Source of the DNA: Furcasterigmium furcatum
Lineage: Eukaryota > Ascomycota > Sordariomycetes > Glomerellales > Plectosphaerellaceae
Length of the DNA stretch: 64,000 nucleotides
Direction: 5' to 3'
Assembly: GCA_001599815.1 (NCBI GenBank)
Contig: BCIA01000002.1
Coordinates: forward strand, 744,001-808,000
Shown piece by piece: positions 1-12,333 of the stretch; within the stretch, counting starts at the first letter, position 1, and each line of letters opens with the position of its first letter. Under the pieces are notes generated by a model, which saw only the letters and a list, made by a program, of their open reading frames with translations, made no database searches and was not told the origin of the DNA. Made by a program: the position numbers and the translations under genes.

Positions 1-2012
1 CGATCGCTGCGGAGAAGCTGACCCTTCTCCCAGTCACCATCTCGAGATGAGCCTCTCGACCTCTGTCGGTTCCAGCAGGTTGACAGGCAAGCAAACAAAG
101 TTCGTGAGACTTGACAGCAACCCAGAAACATCGAGATTCTTCATGCATACCAACCAGCAGAGACAACCAGCCACGGCAAGCAGGCCAAGGCCGTTCCCCA
201 GACATCTATCTTGGTCTCCCACCCCCGCAAGCCACCCGCCATGTCAGGCTGCGTGATGCGGAACACCAGCCTTGGCGGCCGTTCCTCTCCCTGATCTTGA
301 TGCCTTCCCTTTGGTGTCGTGCGTGCCGCCCAGGTCGATCTCTCCGGTAGATCCGGTGGCAAAAAACACAGCGAGGCAGTCACCTGGACCGGTCGCCATC
401 GCAGCATCAGGTTTCCCAGAGAGAGCTCTTTGGCGGATCCCTTAATATAGGTATATCCCCTTGCACCTCCTCGTGGACCACGTTTCCCATACAACCCCAG
501 CGGGCTTGACGCTGCCTCATTCGCGTTGGCGCACGTCAATGTCGCATCCAGATCCATGGAAAGCAAGGCCGCATGTCTGCCACCTTTTTGCGATCCAACA
601 TGCAAGCGAACCAGTTGTCGCTGTGACGTGGTGCTGAGAAGATGAGCAACCGAGCAGGACCTGGGGGGACAGGACTGGGGGGTTCATAGCTCGGGTCGGA
701 AACACCGAGCTGCAGCCTCGAAATGGTGGATGTGCTCCAAATGACCAGGGGCCAAAGCCACGGCACTCTTACCCCGGTCTCCGCTTCATCACCACAGCAA
801 GCTTTCTCGTGAACCCCAGACTCCGAACGCGCCAGATGCAGTTGAGATCTCCCCAAAGATCTTTCCAAGCCCTGGGCGACAATATCTGCCATCCAAACAG
901 AAATCGTCCGATATCCCCCCCGCGATTCGGGGCTGCATGCACAATGTGCTCATTTGCTGATGTCTGTCATCTGGAGGGGGACCCAATGGGAAACCCGTAT
1001 TCCGCCTGGATGCACACATCCGTCACCATCACCGCCGTTCCAACGCGCGCCGAGCCCGACCTTTCATTTCAACGTCCCAGCTCTGGCTCGCTCCCTTGAC
1101 CACATGGAACATGCCGCCGCCGCCGATGCGGCGCGAGTTCCCAAAACCAGGGGCGGAACGTCGCTTTGCGGCCGGCTACATCCGGGAGCGACCTATAACA
1201 CAAACCCATGCCCTATATCAGCGCCTCGTCGTGCTTTTCATCACCACTCACCAAAGCCATCGGCTCAGATATTGGTTGATAAAGTGTGTATATGCGCCGC
1301 AAGGCGCCCCTTTCCAATGTAATGCGCTATATACAACATCTTGGATCGTTCGAGATCCGCCCTCCGGCCGCACGACAAAGTCCAAACATAGACACCGGGC
1401 ATGGGGCGACAGGACGCCCTCCGTGCCATAGATCCACACAAACAAATGGTAAGAAAATCGGCTGCTCCAGCATGATCATCGAAAAAGGGGGCAAAAACGG
1501 CGCCCGGCCTCCTTCATATGACCACCAGATATCCACCCCCGGAGAAACGATATACAACAAAAACGCCGTGTATGCAGGGCTGTTGTGCGATGGCGACAGA
1601 AGAGATGCGGAGCGCCCCGGAGCTTTTGAAAACCGCCGATCGGCACAGTTGGACCTGGTACCCGCCCCCGCGAGCGACTGGGCTGCTTCTTTCTGCTGCG
1701 AAAGCCGAAAGAGTGTCATGAGACCTGCGAGAATGGCCCGGTTTCCTTAATTGCCTGCAAGTCTGGGCATGCAAGCCCCCCCCCTTTCGGGCATGCATTG
1801 GTGGGCAGGGGGCTCAGCTGGCCACCTCGTGCAGTTGACTCCCAGAATCGATATGTATCAATAAATCGGGCAATAGAAGGAGCTTGAAGGGAAAGACGGA
1901 TAACTGGGGTTGTATCGGGCGTTGAGGCTGTGCTCGGCGGGTTTTCCGATCCGGGTTGGACGTCCTTATGAGTCGATGGCCCGTCACTTCACCCGCTTTG
2001 CCATCTCGTTGA
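1..2012. other. Gene-free stretch at left edge
   Basis: About 2 kb without a supportable gene. Short open frames occur on both strands, but they overlap each other and have low-complexity translations with no recognisable domain or splice structure. It forms the 3' flank of the minus-strand quinate-repressor-like gene. No tRNA, repeat array or transposon end was seen. Confidence 0.5.
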
Positions 2013-4283
2013 TCAGAACAGGCTTCGACCGCTGGCAAGCCTGACGAAGCTGTATGGTACGTTCTGGCCGACAAGAAGCCTCAATGTCTCGACCGTCGTG
2101 AAGGCTGCCGTGTCTGCGGACCCGTACGCCGAGAAACCGCTCTGCTCGGCGACGATGCTCGGGTCGCCTCCCTTCCTGGCACCTGCCGCATCCGCTAGGT
2201 CCAGGAATACTTTCTTCGTGTTGTTGGAGCCGGACCGGCCAGGTGCGCCGAAGACGCGGACCAGCATGCCGACAAGGTTGCTCTTGTCCGGACCAAGGGC
2301 AGAGACGACCACAAACGGGGCGGCGTCGTCGCCGACCATGCGCGCGCGCTGCAGGCTCTCCAGGCTGTTGAAGGGCTCTATCGCCGGCCCATCCTTGGCA
2401 AGTGCGGAGGGTGTCCGGAACCCGACGGTGTAGACCTTGGCGATGCGCAACGCCCTCAGTGCGAACAAGACCGAAGCTGCGTCGTCGCTCGAGGAGGCCA
2501 ATACCACGGCGGCCCTGCCAAAGTAGGCAGACGGTGCCAAGTCACGGGTCAAGGCGCTCAGGATGCCGCGCCAGCTAGCATTATCGAGGACGAGGGAAGT
2601 GTTCGGGGCAAGGGCAGAGATGGCTGGACTGGCAATACCAAGTGAGTCATGATTCCGGGGACTCGACGGGATGGACGGCGGCGCTGACGACGTAGATGAG
2701 GATGAAGCAGACCTGACGACAATGGTGTCGACCGTGCCGATGACGCGGGCCGCCTCGGTGAGTTCGGGACCTTTCCCATTGTTGAGAGAGGCGAAGAAGG
2801 GACTGTGCTTGAGCAAGCTGCTCCACGATATTGCGGGGCTAAGATATGCACCCCCGAAGTTCCTCTGGTTGCACCACGCTTCCATGCTTCCCACGTGGTT
2901 GGGCTGCCGCTCGACGACGATGAAGTTGTGCGGTAGACCGAGCTCGTTGAAACACTTCTCGTAAAAGGGTGCCTGGGGAATGTAGTTTCGGAAAGAGGGG
3001 CTGGTGATGCCGTATATGTTCTTCTTGGGAAGTTGACCCAGGAGGGCGAGAGCAGCGTTGATCTCCGACGCGCTCATCTGGCCGGGTGCGGCGACAATGG
3101 GGAGGAGAGGGTGAGTGATGGGTGTGAAGACTCTGTTGAGTGTTCGCGAGAACTGACCAGTCTCACCCATGTTGACGCCAGAGAAGGGCGGAGAATCGGG
3201 ATAGTCCGCCCGCATTTTCGAGCGGAAGTACTCGAGCTCAAAGTTTTCGTTATGGTCGTTGATGATCGTGATCATCTTGATGATATCGGCGTACTTCGCA
3301 GACTCCACATAAACCTGTTGGGCATGGGATGAAGGCCAGCGGAAGGTTCCAGAGAAGTCATGGAAGGCCGACATGATTCTGCTGTTTCCTCTTTGCTGGT
3401 ACAGTCTCTGTCGGATCTCCTCCGGGAGCCAGAGCTCGACGTCGATGTATTCGACGCCCCATTGGATGGCTCTGTACAGATACTCGTAGTAGAGATCTGG
3501 GTTCTCCATGGGAAAGCGGCCGTTCTCCCTCGTGCACCTGGTGGTGAAGATGATGGGAAGCTCTGTCCTTTGTCGGAGAAGCATGACTTGCTGGCCGATG
3601 TAGCTCAAACTCGGGATGGCAGAGTACGTCCCGTCCCCCAGAGGCTCTTTCAGCAAATCCACGCGGATCTCTACCGCATCGGCACCGACAGTCAAGATGT
3701 CGAGGTTCGGCAGAGCCGTGCTCACATCAGGGAAGGTCGTGGAGATAAAGTACGTCCTCGGTTTCGTCATGAGTGTCTCATGGTGGTTAATCTGACCGAG
3801 GGTGAAAGAGATAAAGCGGGACAGATCCCGTCGAAAGAAGGGCGCCTCTGTGTAGAGGAACTCGTAGTCGCACTGGGCCGACAGATAGACGTCCGGAGGC
3901 ATACCTAAGTTGACGCAGTGAGCATTGATGGCAACCACAAGTTCCCCGTTCCGAGCAGCAATGTCATTCTTGGCATTGTCGGCCAGGATGCCCACCACGA
4001 GCCCCTGATCCGCGTCCTTCACGCCCTGGAACCCAGATCGGATCTCGAAGGGTTTTCCGAGGACGTCGGCAAAGACAGAGACGATCTTGTCCTGGCCTTC
4101 GTTGTAGATGATGACGACGATACGGGTGTCTCCTCTCTGCGGTCCGCTGCCAAACTGCTTACCCTTCCCAGGCGGTGCTGGTGAGGGACTTGGAGCGGCG
4201 TCCATATCGACATCGCGAGAGCCGTTGGTGCTCCTTGGCCGCGCGGGCGTCGGCCCGGCGGAGAGTTGATGGACGGCAGCCAT
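2013..4283 (-). CDS. Quinate repressor-like protein (QutR/qa-1S family, pseudo-AROM)
   Basis: Uninterrupted 756-residue reading frame collinear with the C-terminal three domains of the pentafunctional AROM protein, the architecture of the QutR/qa-1S repressors of the quinate catabolic genes. Residues 54-150 occupy the place of shikimate kinase, but the P-loop is absent: the first strand ([13 protein letters not shown]) has no GxxGxGK[ST]. Residues about 175-400 are a type I 3-dehydroquinase-like domain that keeps the family's Schiff-base pair in recognisable context, His308 (AFHDF) and Lys336 (ADIIKM). Residues about 420-756 resemble shikimate dehydrogenase, but the substrate-loop Lys of the GGAxVTxPxK motif is missing ([11 protein letters not shown]). 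The family senses quinate or shikimate and binds the activator QutA/qa-1F; a regulatory rather than enzymatic role is inferred. It is shorter than classical QutR (about 900 residues). No other quinate genes lie in the window, so it may be a paralogue. The start at 4283 is the first Met of the frame. Confidence 0.85.
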   Translation of the reverse strand: MAAVHQLSAGPTPARPRSTNGSRDVDMDAAPSPSPAPPGKGKQFGSGPQRGDTRIVVIIYNEGQDKIVSVFADVLGKPFEIRSGFQGVKDADQGLVVGILADNAKNDIAARNGELVVAINAHCVNLGMPPDVYLSAQCDYEFLYTEAPFFRRDLSRFISFTLGQINHHETLMTKPRTYFISTTFPDVSTALPNLDILTVGADAVEIRVDLLKEPLGDGTYSAIPSLSYIGQQVMLLRQRTELPIIFTTRCTRENGRFPMENPDLYYEYLYRAIQWGVEYIDVELWLPEEIRQRLYQQRGNSRIMSAFHDFSGTFRWPSSHAQQVYVESAKYADIIKMITIINDHNENFELEYFRSKMRADYPDSPPFSGVNMGETGQFSRTLNRVFTPITHPLLPIVAAPGQMSASEINAALALLGQLPKKNIYGITSPSFRNYIPQAPFYEKCFNELGLPHNFIVVERQPNHVGSMEAWCNQRNFGGAYLSPAISWSSLLKHSPFFASLNNGKGPELTEAARVIGTVDTIVVRSASSSSTSSAPPSIPSSPRNHDSLGIASPAISALAPNTSLVLDNASWRGILSALTRDLAPSAYFGRAAVVLASSSDDAASVLFALRALRIAKVYTVGFRTPSALAKDGPAIEPFNSLESLQRARMVGDDAAPFVVVSALGPDKSNLVGMLVRVFGAPGRSGSNNTKKVFLDLADAAGARKGGDPSIVAEQSGFSAYGSADTAAFTTVETLRLLVGQNVPYSFVRLASGRSLF

Positions 4284-7200
4284 CGTTTGCGACGATTTGA
4301 AGGGGTGAGGTGTGCGGCGGCGGTTGCGGTGCCTATCTGAACGACAGGGTCACTGAGGAGTGAGCCGCTAGGTGGAGCGTCGCCCGACCTTTCTCCTCTG
4401 TTCAAGGTGACGACGACTGTTTTTGGCAGAACCGATGTCGAGAATACTTGATGCTGAAGATTTCGAGCGAGAATCCCATGCCTAGAGGATCGAAAATCCG
4501 AGTCCAAGATTCGAGAGTCCGGAGGATGGCGTACGAGCTGAGGATGTGTCAAGAGATGCAGCCGAGAGCGTGGGCGAGTGTCCGAAGAGGGCTTGACCTG
4601 GGAGGGTGGCCGAGATGGGCTTCAGAGTGGGTAGCGGGGGGATCTTGTGAGGTTGGGTGAGCCGTCGGGCGGCAGGGAGTGTAGAAGTGGTATAGGTTGA
4701 GGTTGATAAGAGGGGCAGCGTGTGAAACCAACAAACGGCTCAACGTAACGGACGGGTTGCCCTGGATGACGGTTCTCTTTTTCTGGGAGCCAAGCTTTAT
4801 TTCCACCAATTCCAGGTACTGCTCCGTTATGCTATGCACGCTGGACGGATGGTGATCCAGGAGGAGCGGTTTGTGCGAACGGGGGGAGAATAAGATAGTC
4901 ACCCCCCAGACGTTCCGTGATCGTCGGGATCGAGATTGAGGGTTACGGAGAGCGCTCGAGATCCATGCGGACCGAACGGTCAGGTGTATGTATGTCGGAC
5001 AGAAGATACAGGAAGCTATCTCTGTGGATGGTAGAGGAGAGGGCGATCCCGGTCGTACGAGGCGGAGGTATCGTGACAACAGGCAGGGTCGGCGCAAGGA
5101 GGGAGAGGGTGCCCGGGGACGTCGTGGGGTGTTCGGGCAAGCGCGAGAGACCGAGCGCAACGGAGCTTAAAGAGGGAATCTTCCAGCGTGGGAGGATGTA
5201 GCAGTGGCGTCCCGGATCGCGAAGCGCGCGGTGGCCGGGGGGAAGAGGTTGTTGTGGGTATAGATGCGAGAGAGACGGCAGGGCCAAGATGCGGCGGGTG
5301 TTTGTAGGTGCCGTCGCAGGCGGCGTCGGCGGCGGAGACCAAGCTGGGGGGATCGATGGCGAATCTGGGCGGCCAGAGCGAGCGCCGCTATCTCGAACAG
5401 CCAGGGTGCTGAGCGTGGTTTGTCGGGAGTACCGTGGTAGAAGCGACGTCTGGAAGCGAAATGCGTTGCGTATCGTTGGTGGAGGGACGGGTGAGAGGTC
5501 GCGGGTGGCTCGAGGTGGGAATTGTTCCACCACAGGAGATGGGGTTCCAAAGGATGGGTGACAAGAGGTTCCGAAGGGTTTAATCGATAAGCTTGGCACT
5601 TGGAGCTGCCGCAGCATGCCGGCAGGGTCTTGCCTCCCCCCCTTCAGGCTTCAGGGGGCCTTCCTTGTAAGTCGATTCCTTGTCAGCCGCGGTGCGGCGG
5701 CGGGGACAGGTCCAGATCTGGTCGCTGGGCTTGGGCAGTTGGAGGCCCGGCTTGCTTGACCTGATGGGATTTTTTGGAGGTAATGGGATCCGCTAGCTGG
5801 CGCCAGTGCCGCGATTCCGAGCGCGGACGGATTCGCAGTGAGCAGACTGACAGCTAGCCTACTCAGTGGGCACCAAAGTACTTGCTGGTTTTCTCAGATG
5901 AACCCCCAGGGCCGTCGGTCAATCCGTGGACGAGACCAGACTGGTTCACCGTGAGATCGTCCACGCGCCGGTCGAATGGGAGGGGATTTCTTCCACAGAG
6001 CATTGGGACTGGAGATATGGGCTGAAGCAACGCTAATCTCGATGAATTGCCGTTACAGGCTGGCGTTTGTGGCAGAGCATTGCAATCTCGTCTCCAGGTC
6101 GGATTGATTAACTGTGCGTGGGTGCTGCCTGGGGGAAGGTTGGGGGGTGCGACTTGCAGAGCCAGCCAGCCCGCCCGACACGGCGGGTTTAGCTTTAGTG
6201 GGGTGCAGACGGGAGCTGCAGCGGGGGAAAGAGCTGCTGGATGAGTGGCGTGAGTGGAAGGAGCCCCTCCATCCCCACATGGCCACCGGCCTAAACGGAT
6301 CAAGTCTGGGGGAAGTCGCCCGCCGCAAAGTTTTGCCGTCGTTTGGAGGCCCCACGGACTTACTTTCTCCACCAATGGTGCTTGTCACTCGACCCCTTTA
6401 CCCATTAGCGCACACCGACCATTCTCCGCGGCCGCCACGGGAAGACACCCCGGCACCTTTTCAATCGCTCCCTTTTCTCCCGACGGAATTTGGGGTTCAA
6501 TGGGACCGTCTTTTTCGTTTTTGGGGGAGTCAACCCTCCTCGGCTGCCAGCCGTGAAGCCGCAATTTATTTCAACCTTCACGCGATCACCCATGGGCCTG
6601 CAGGAGATATCGATCCCGAATGGACTCCAGCTCGGGAACTCGAACAGCCTCGGCCAACTCTATATTTTCTGGTAATATCATGACAGCATCAATTACCGGG
6701 CTTGGATGCTTATTAGCAATCATCGTTCCTCCGGGCCTCACGACACCCACTCAAAAGAGACCTTGACTCGCTCCCCAAGCGGGCTTCTTACACATGGATG
6801 AATTCTACTCCACATCCCCACAGCTTCAAGCAACGGGCTGGAAACGTTGCGGTGGGCAGGATGCCGATACTCCACGGAGAGGATATTCCTCCTCCACTCT
6901 GTCACCAATGTCCGGCTACAGTTGTGCAAGTCAGATACAACCCGACAATACGTAGTACATACGTACCTGCGTTACATCAAGCTCAGTCCAATCTCTCTCT
7001 CGGCAGATTTCTCATTGGCCCAGTTGACGTTCCATCGATCGCCATCTTGGCCACAGGACTTGCTGTCTTTGTTGCGAGATCGAGGCTTCGAGGGCCTTGT
7101 CAATGCCATATCAAAGTCCCGAGTCTTTCCTCCGGGACAGGAACCCTCGCCAAAGTTCACCCCGAGCTGGGCAAGAACACGCCAAAGTTCCGGTGAGGCT

Positions 7201-8644
7201 CCACAGCTCGGTCCTCTCCAAAGCACACACCCGAGTACGAGGTCGCTGAGAGCAAACCACGTGAATATCAGCGTGATATGCAACAACGATGCTATCCTAG
7301 ATATCGATATCGATATCTCCCTCCCAAGTTCCGGGACTAGAAACGGCCCACGTTACACACGGCCTTCAAACACGGCGGAAAATTACAAGCCGTGTTACCG
7401 TGTTAGTATACGGACCCCCGTGCAGAGCGCCAAGGTCATCCAGAAGGCATCAACCCTTCGACCTGCATTCAAGCCATGTGCCTTTGCGCAGTGGCCACAA
7501 CTTCAGTAAGAACAGGTAATATACACCTGTTGGGATTGTCTTCCCCATGATGCCGAGGAGCTAGGACTCTAGTGGACCTCCGAGTGGGAGGATCAGCATC
7601 ACCATCGACTACATCGTCGACAGCCCGCAGAAGGGGAGGTGATCAAGCAAGCAACTCCGCCTTTTGGGTTTCCCCGTACCATGGCCAGCCCTTTGTGGAT
7701 CTACGGCATGTTGTTCCGCCTCGTGGACCGGATCATGAGTCCGTTACACTCAGAAACGCGGGGTCGGGAGCCATGAAGCTTGACACGCTTGAAACGGAGC
7801 ATCTTATCACCCCAGAGACCATCATCTACGCCATCTCGTCGGCCGTCAAATGGCCTCATTGGTGCAAGATTGCGGTGTTTCGGCGCGGGGGCCTGGTATG
7901 ATCTCATCCTGGCATCTGCCGGGCGGCATTCGTTCGCGGAGAATCACCCCAAAAGAGCGGAGTTGCGTCCAGTAGACGTCTTTCTCGCGGCCTAGGACTG
8001 CCGGTGACCTTCTTGTCAGAGATAGATCTCCATGGAGAAGCAGCTTTGGACTCAGTTTGAAACGGAGACGCTTTAGGTGGCGAAATCGGACCGAACATGA
8101 GAACCATACCTCGGCTTGCAGCAGGTGGTGAGCTGACTCGGTGAGCGTCTGAAGATGTAAGGAAGCCCCGATTATAAGAGATATATGATATTACAGTATA
8201 ATTGGTCAAGATGGAGATCCCAAATGTCAGAGGGCCGTCAGCTAGTGATGAGCCGAACCGTCGAAGGCATGACCATGGTCATGGAACTTCCTGTGGGATA
8301 TTGCGAACGGGATCCCCCAGACAGGTGCTTTCCCAAAAGTTCTCTCCGACCGAGGTGATAGCACCCTGGAAGAAGAGAAATTGAGTGAGGCAGTGCAGAT
8401 TGCATCAGGGTGTGGTCAACGGCGACCTCGGACTCTGCAGACTGGCGGATGATCTATTCCCCCGTGAAAGCCAGGTTACAATCACGTGGGCGCCCCTGAC
8501 CGCTCCGTTCCAGAATAGTCACGGAACACTCGTTTGCGTTCATCAGTCTAGCGTTTCGTATATCTGCTTAACATATGTTTTCGCTGGTTGTACAATGCAC
8601 ATATAACCGCCGAGGTTGCCAGAGATTCCACCGATGAGTGGCAC
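4284..8644. other. Gene-free stretch, 4.4 kb
   Basis: Lies between the 5' end of the repressor-like gene and the 3' end of the MFS transporter gene. Open frames here (for example 4943-5617 minus and 6847-7509 plus) are Ser/Pro/Arg-rich or featureless and show no family resemblance. A short GATATC microsatellite sits near 7300-7317. The part next to 4283 presumably holds the repressor-like gene's promoter and 5' leader, but no TATA box was identified. Confidence 0.45.
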
Positions 8645-10578
8645 TCAAGCCTCGCCGACTCCCTCATTCTCCATCAGATTCGCCCTCAGATCTGCCTCTT
8701 CGTCGTCGACCTTGTTGTCCTGAGGACCCGTCCATCCCGTCGCGGCCTGTAGGACGACGATCAGTACGGTCAAAATCGCGGCAGCTTGCCAGGTTCCCCG
8801 CGACGCCCCCGCATATCCCTCCATGGCGACGACTCGCTCGGCCTCTCCAAGTCCGCCGACGGCCGCGGGGCTGCCGATGAGCTTCAAGATGAGCTCCTGC
8901 CTCTCTGGGGTCAACCCGCCCTCCAAGTGCGAGAATCCGTCCGTCAGGTCCTGGCGCAACAGACGGTAAAAGATTCCGCCTCCAATCGCTGTGCCGAAGC
9001 TGCCGCCAAAGCCGCGGAAAGTCCCGAGCAGGCTTGTGGATATATAATGCTCCGAAGGGTGGCTCATGTGGAGCAGGTGAGCCAGTGTGTAGTTAAGGGA
9101 TGCTCCCGTTGCCAAACCGTTGAAGAAGATGGTCAGAATGAACAGCCACTTCGGTGCCGTGGTGGTGCCAACAATCGACAAACAGAACAAGGTCATCCCA
9201 AAGATGGCAAGGCCAATGATGGACGGAAGCCAGAACGCTCCGTTTCGACGGACATGGAGCCAGCCCACGATGAGGCCGCCTGAGCCGAAGCCGATGTTGG
9301 TGGGAATGAGGATGGAGCCCGCGACGGCAGGTGAGTAGTTCCAGACGGCCAGGACAAAGATGGGGCTGTAGAACAGCAAGGTCCATCGGGCACTCATAAA
9401 GCCCAGCTGCGCGACGCAGGACAGGAGAACGCCCCTCGACGACAAGATGGATAGGGGGATTATGGGGTCCGCGGCGACGAGGACTTCGATAAGGACGAAA
9501 ATAATGAGAGCGCCGACGGAGAGCACGATGGGCACCCATTTCACGTCCCCTGAGAGACCATACAGGAAAAGGACTATGGTGGTGACCTGCGAATGTCAGC
9601 AACCTAACGCTTGACAAGCGGGGGAATACAAACAAGCATCAATGCTCCGGGGTAGTCAATGCTAGCAAGCTTCTGTCGAACACTCTTCTCCTCTGACTCT
9701 TGACTGGCACCAAGAGCAGGGGGGATGCTGAAGAAGACGCCCAGGCCCGCTACCAACGCGACTGGGGCTTGAATGCCAAAGAGAAACCTCTGCACGCAAT
9801 GGTCAGCTTTGATTTGAAGTATTCGATAGTAGAGCATGCTTACCCAGCCGACGGCGGACAGCAAGGCGCCGTAGACCACGGCGCCAGTCGAGAGACCAAT
9901 GGTGAATCCTGCATTGACGAGTCCAACAAAGAGACCCCGTCGTTTCTTCCCCGTCAACTCGAGGACGAGAATGACGGACAGGGTCATTATGCCTGCGCCA
10001 GCCATGCCAGTGAGGACTCTGCCAAGGATGAATATGCTGAAGGACTTAGCCACGGAAGTGACGATGCCACCAGCGGCGAAAAAGAAAGCGATAGGGAGAG
10101 CAAGCATCCGAGGAGAGAAGATGATAGCCAGGCGACCGACCAGCGGAGCCAGGGCAGAAGTCGAGATGAGATATGTCGTGCTGAACCACATGGCATTTTC
10201 GTACTCGTGGAGCTCCTCGGCGATGGCGCTCTGCGCCATTGTGACGCCTGACATGTTTGATGCTGATAGGAGTTAGCCGACCATCATAGGGCTGACAGTA
10301 TTTAGTCGTTTCGGGGTCTACTCGCCTTGCAGAAAGATCAGGATCCAGGTGCTGAAGATGACGGCAGCGGCCCGGAGCTTGCCAAGTGTGTACCTCGGGG
10401 CATCAGACCCAGCATCCGAAGCCTTCCTATGGCGAGAAACCGGGGGCGTGCGGTCCCCGGAGGAGCCCGAGTTGCTACCGGGGTTCAGGAGTGAAGTCGT
10501 CTCATCGACGGCTGTGTGTTCGGAACCGTTCTCATTGTCTGACGGCCAATCGGCCGAGTTCTGGATACGAGTAGCCAT
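8645..10578 (-). CDS. MFS transporter, DHA2/vacuolar amino-acid or multidrug type
   Basis: Four-exon gene, complement(8645-9586, 9634-9789, 9844-10262, 10326-10578), giving 589 residues. A hydrophilic Ser/Asp-rich N-terminus of about 80 residues is followed by many hydrophobic segments, probably 14, as in the DHA2 drug:H+ antiporters and the fungal Fnx1/Vba vacuolar transporters. Family-like motifs include FLQASNMSG in the first membrane segment, GRLAIIFSPR in the first cytoplasmic loop, and GRVLTGMAGAG. Introns are 63, 54 and 47 nt with CTAAC/CTGAC-like branch sites. The first intron joins correctly only with a GC donor (CAAG|GCGAGT) and a normal AG acceptor; the nearby GT donor shifts the frame. 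The 54-nt intron is a multiple of three and has no stop, so retention would be tolerated. An in-frame upstream Met at 10638 is an alternative start. Substrate unknown. Confidence 0.85.
10263..10325 (-). other. GC-AG intron
   Basis: A 63-nt intron of the MFS transporter with donor AAG|GCGAGT, branch-site-like CTAAC about 15 nt before the acceptor, and acceptor TATCAG. Using GC restores FLQ-ASNMSG, the expected first membrane segment. The GT two bases downstream gives the wrong phase. Confidence 0.75.
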
Positions 10579-12333
10579 GATGAGTGATGGATGTGCCTTG
10601 TGCCCTGATTCCTTGTCCAATCTGCACCTATTCGCCAATTGGACTCAAGATGAAGAAAGACAAGGTCGGGCAAAGGTCATGTCTAGCACATTTTCAGTGT
10701 CGAGTGGTTCGTCTGACGCTCCGGATCCTCGGAGGTGCTGATTACCAATTCAAGAGATGAACCGTCACGTAATGACCGACATCCAACGGCTCGTGCCTGG
10801 ACTTGGAGAGGATCCACCCGAAGGCTTATCTGATCGCTTTATTGGACGTCTAGCCAATCACCACTCGGCTGGGACTGTACGGCCTCTCCATCGCAGTGAG
10901 CCGAGCCTCATGGCCTCTTTTCCTCCTGTTTTCCCCAGTACACGATGGATGGGAGTATCGAACCCAGAACCATCACGTGGGCTATTCGACAACGCTTGCA
11001 GTGGGAAATCATGTCCCCCGACTCGTGGCACTGACATCCATGCTCCGGGAGTTCTGCCATGACTTGATCCTCCTCATACGACCTCGTTCTCCAGCGCCAA
11101 GCATGACAATGGAATCAATTTCGGACGACACATCCCTCCCAAATGGTCGATCTCGACGATCTATTCAGGGCCGAACCGGAATTCGCGAAACAAGCACCAG
11201 CAGCGGCCCCTCGTGGGGCTGAAGTCGGACAAGCGTCAAACGACCGTGGCAGTGCATTCATCCCAAGTGACAGTCCTGGCCCCCTTGCGATATGCACATT
11301 GGATCGATGCGCTCATTCATGCCTTTGGAACTCAGCGATTCTAGCGTTTAGCCTTCATTGCTTGACAAGGAGTCTGGCCTAACTTGGACAGACCACGCCC
11401 GACATGGCAACGGCATCACTCAGAGTCCGGAGTCCAACATGGTCTCCTGGCCCGGCACTTTGACGAAACCGTGGAGGGGCTCAGTGTTTCAAGTACCAAG
11501 CCTCGCTTCATTGAGCTTGTACACGAGCTTGTCCCAACGGGCCACGGCTTGGTGGAGCAGCAACGACCATCCTGTAAGAGATTGAGAGAATCTGGACGCA
11601 TCTGGCTGCGAGTTCGCCACGCCGCTGCGCATTGACCAATGCTGTTCCAGAGTTGAGACGAGTGTTCATCATTCTGACGGCTGCCCCCGACAGCATGAAG
11701 CTGGACTTGGGATGTCAAGTGTCACCATGTCAGATCTCTGGGCCAGAGATCAGGCGACAGGGAGATCGGGCTATACTTGGAGTCATCCTCCAAGGTCTTT
11801 CGCTGCTGGAGGGTGCACAATGCAGTATGCTGGTGTCAGCCCAGGTTGCTCGAGAGTGTTCCATCTTGACGTCTGCCCCGAGGGCACCGCCAGCATCGTA
11901 TCCCCACGGAGTTCGGTCAATGCTCCGGGCAGAGTGCATCAGTCTGTTCGTGGCACTGCAGTACACTATGCCAGGGGCACTTAATCAATCTCAGTCAAGT
12001 TCTATGGGTCTTGGCTTCTCTGTCGTCTTGCATACACGAGTGACCGCCCGAGTGCGGCGATGGACAGAGAATCTCTCGGTGACCCCCCCTGTCACCGGCA
12101 CCACTTTGGAGGCCGTACTCACCTATCTCAAACCACATTCATGATGCTTGTTCACGTACTAACTTGAACGATCCTGAAGGCTTCGATTCGTATAAAAGCC
12201 TGCGGCTGCCATGGACCAGAAGATGTTCTGTCCTACTCCCCATCACCAGTCCAGCCTTTCCACTCTTTACCACCATCCTTCCTTTCTTACATTACATTCT
12301 TTCTAGAATACTCATTCTTTTCCAGCCGCCAGC
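10579..12333. other. Intergenic region between MFS transporter and pectate lyase genes
   Basis: About 1.75 kb between two divergently transcribed genes, so it holds both promoters. Apart from the TATA element at 12191 no discrete element was identified. Open frames in it (for example 11632-12144) have no recognisable product. Confidence 0.5.
12191..12198 (+). promoter_or_regulatory. TATA box of the pectate lyase gene
   Basis: TATAAAAG lies 143 bp upstream of the pectate lyase ATG and is followed by a C/T-rich leader (12225-12305), a common arrangement for strongly inducible fungal secreted-enzyme genes. The assignment rests on sequence and position only. Confidence 0.65.

Noticed and set aside
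4943..5617. A 224-codon minus-strand Ser/Pro/Arg-rich frame.
   Set aside because: Low complexity, overlapped by equally long frames on both strands, no family features or introns. It could at most be part of a leader.
6847..7509. A 220-codon plus-strand frame.
   Set aside because: No recognisable domain, biased codon pattern or signal. It includes a GATATC microsatellite and looks like chance.
10940..10985. Minus-strand GGTTCGATACTCCC, resembling a tRNA T-arm/B box.
   Set aside because: The T stem does not pair as 5 bp with a 7-nt loop, and no A box, anticodon arm or acceptor stem could be placed upstream.
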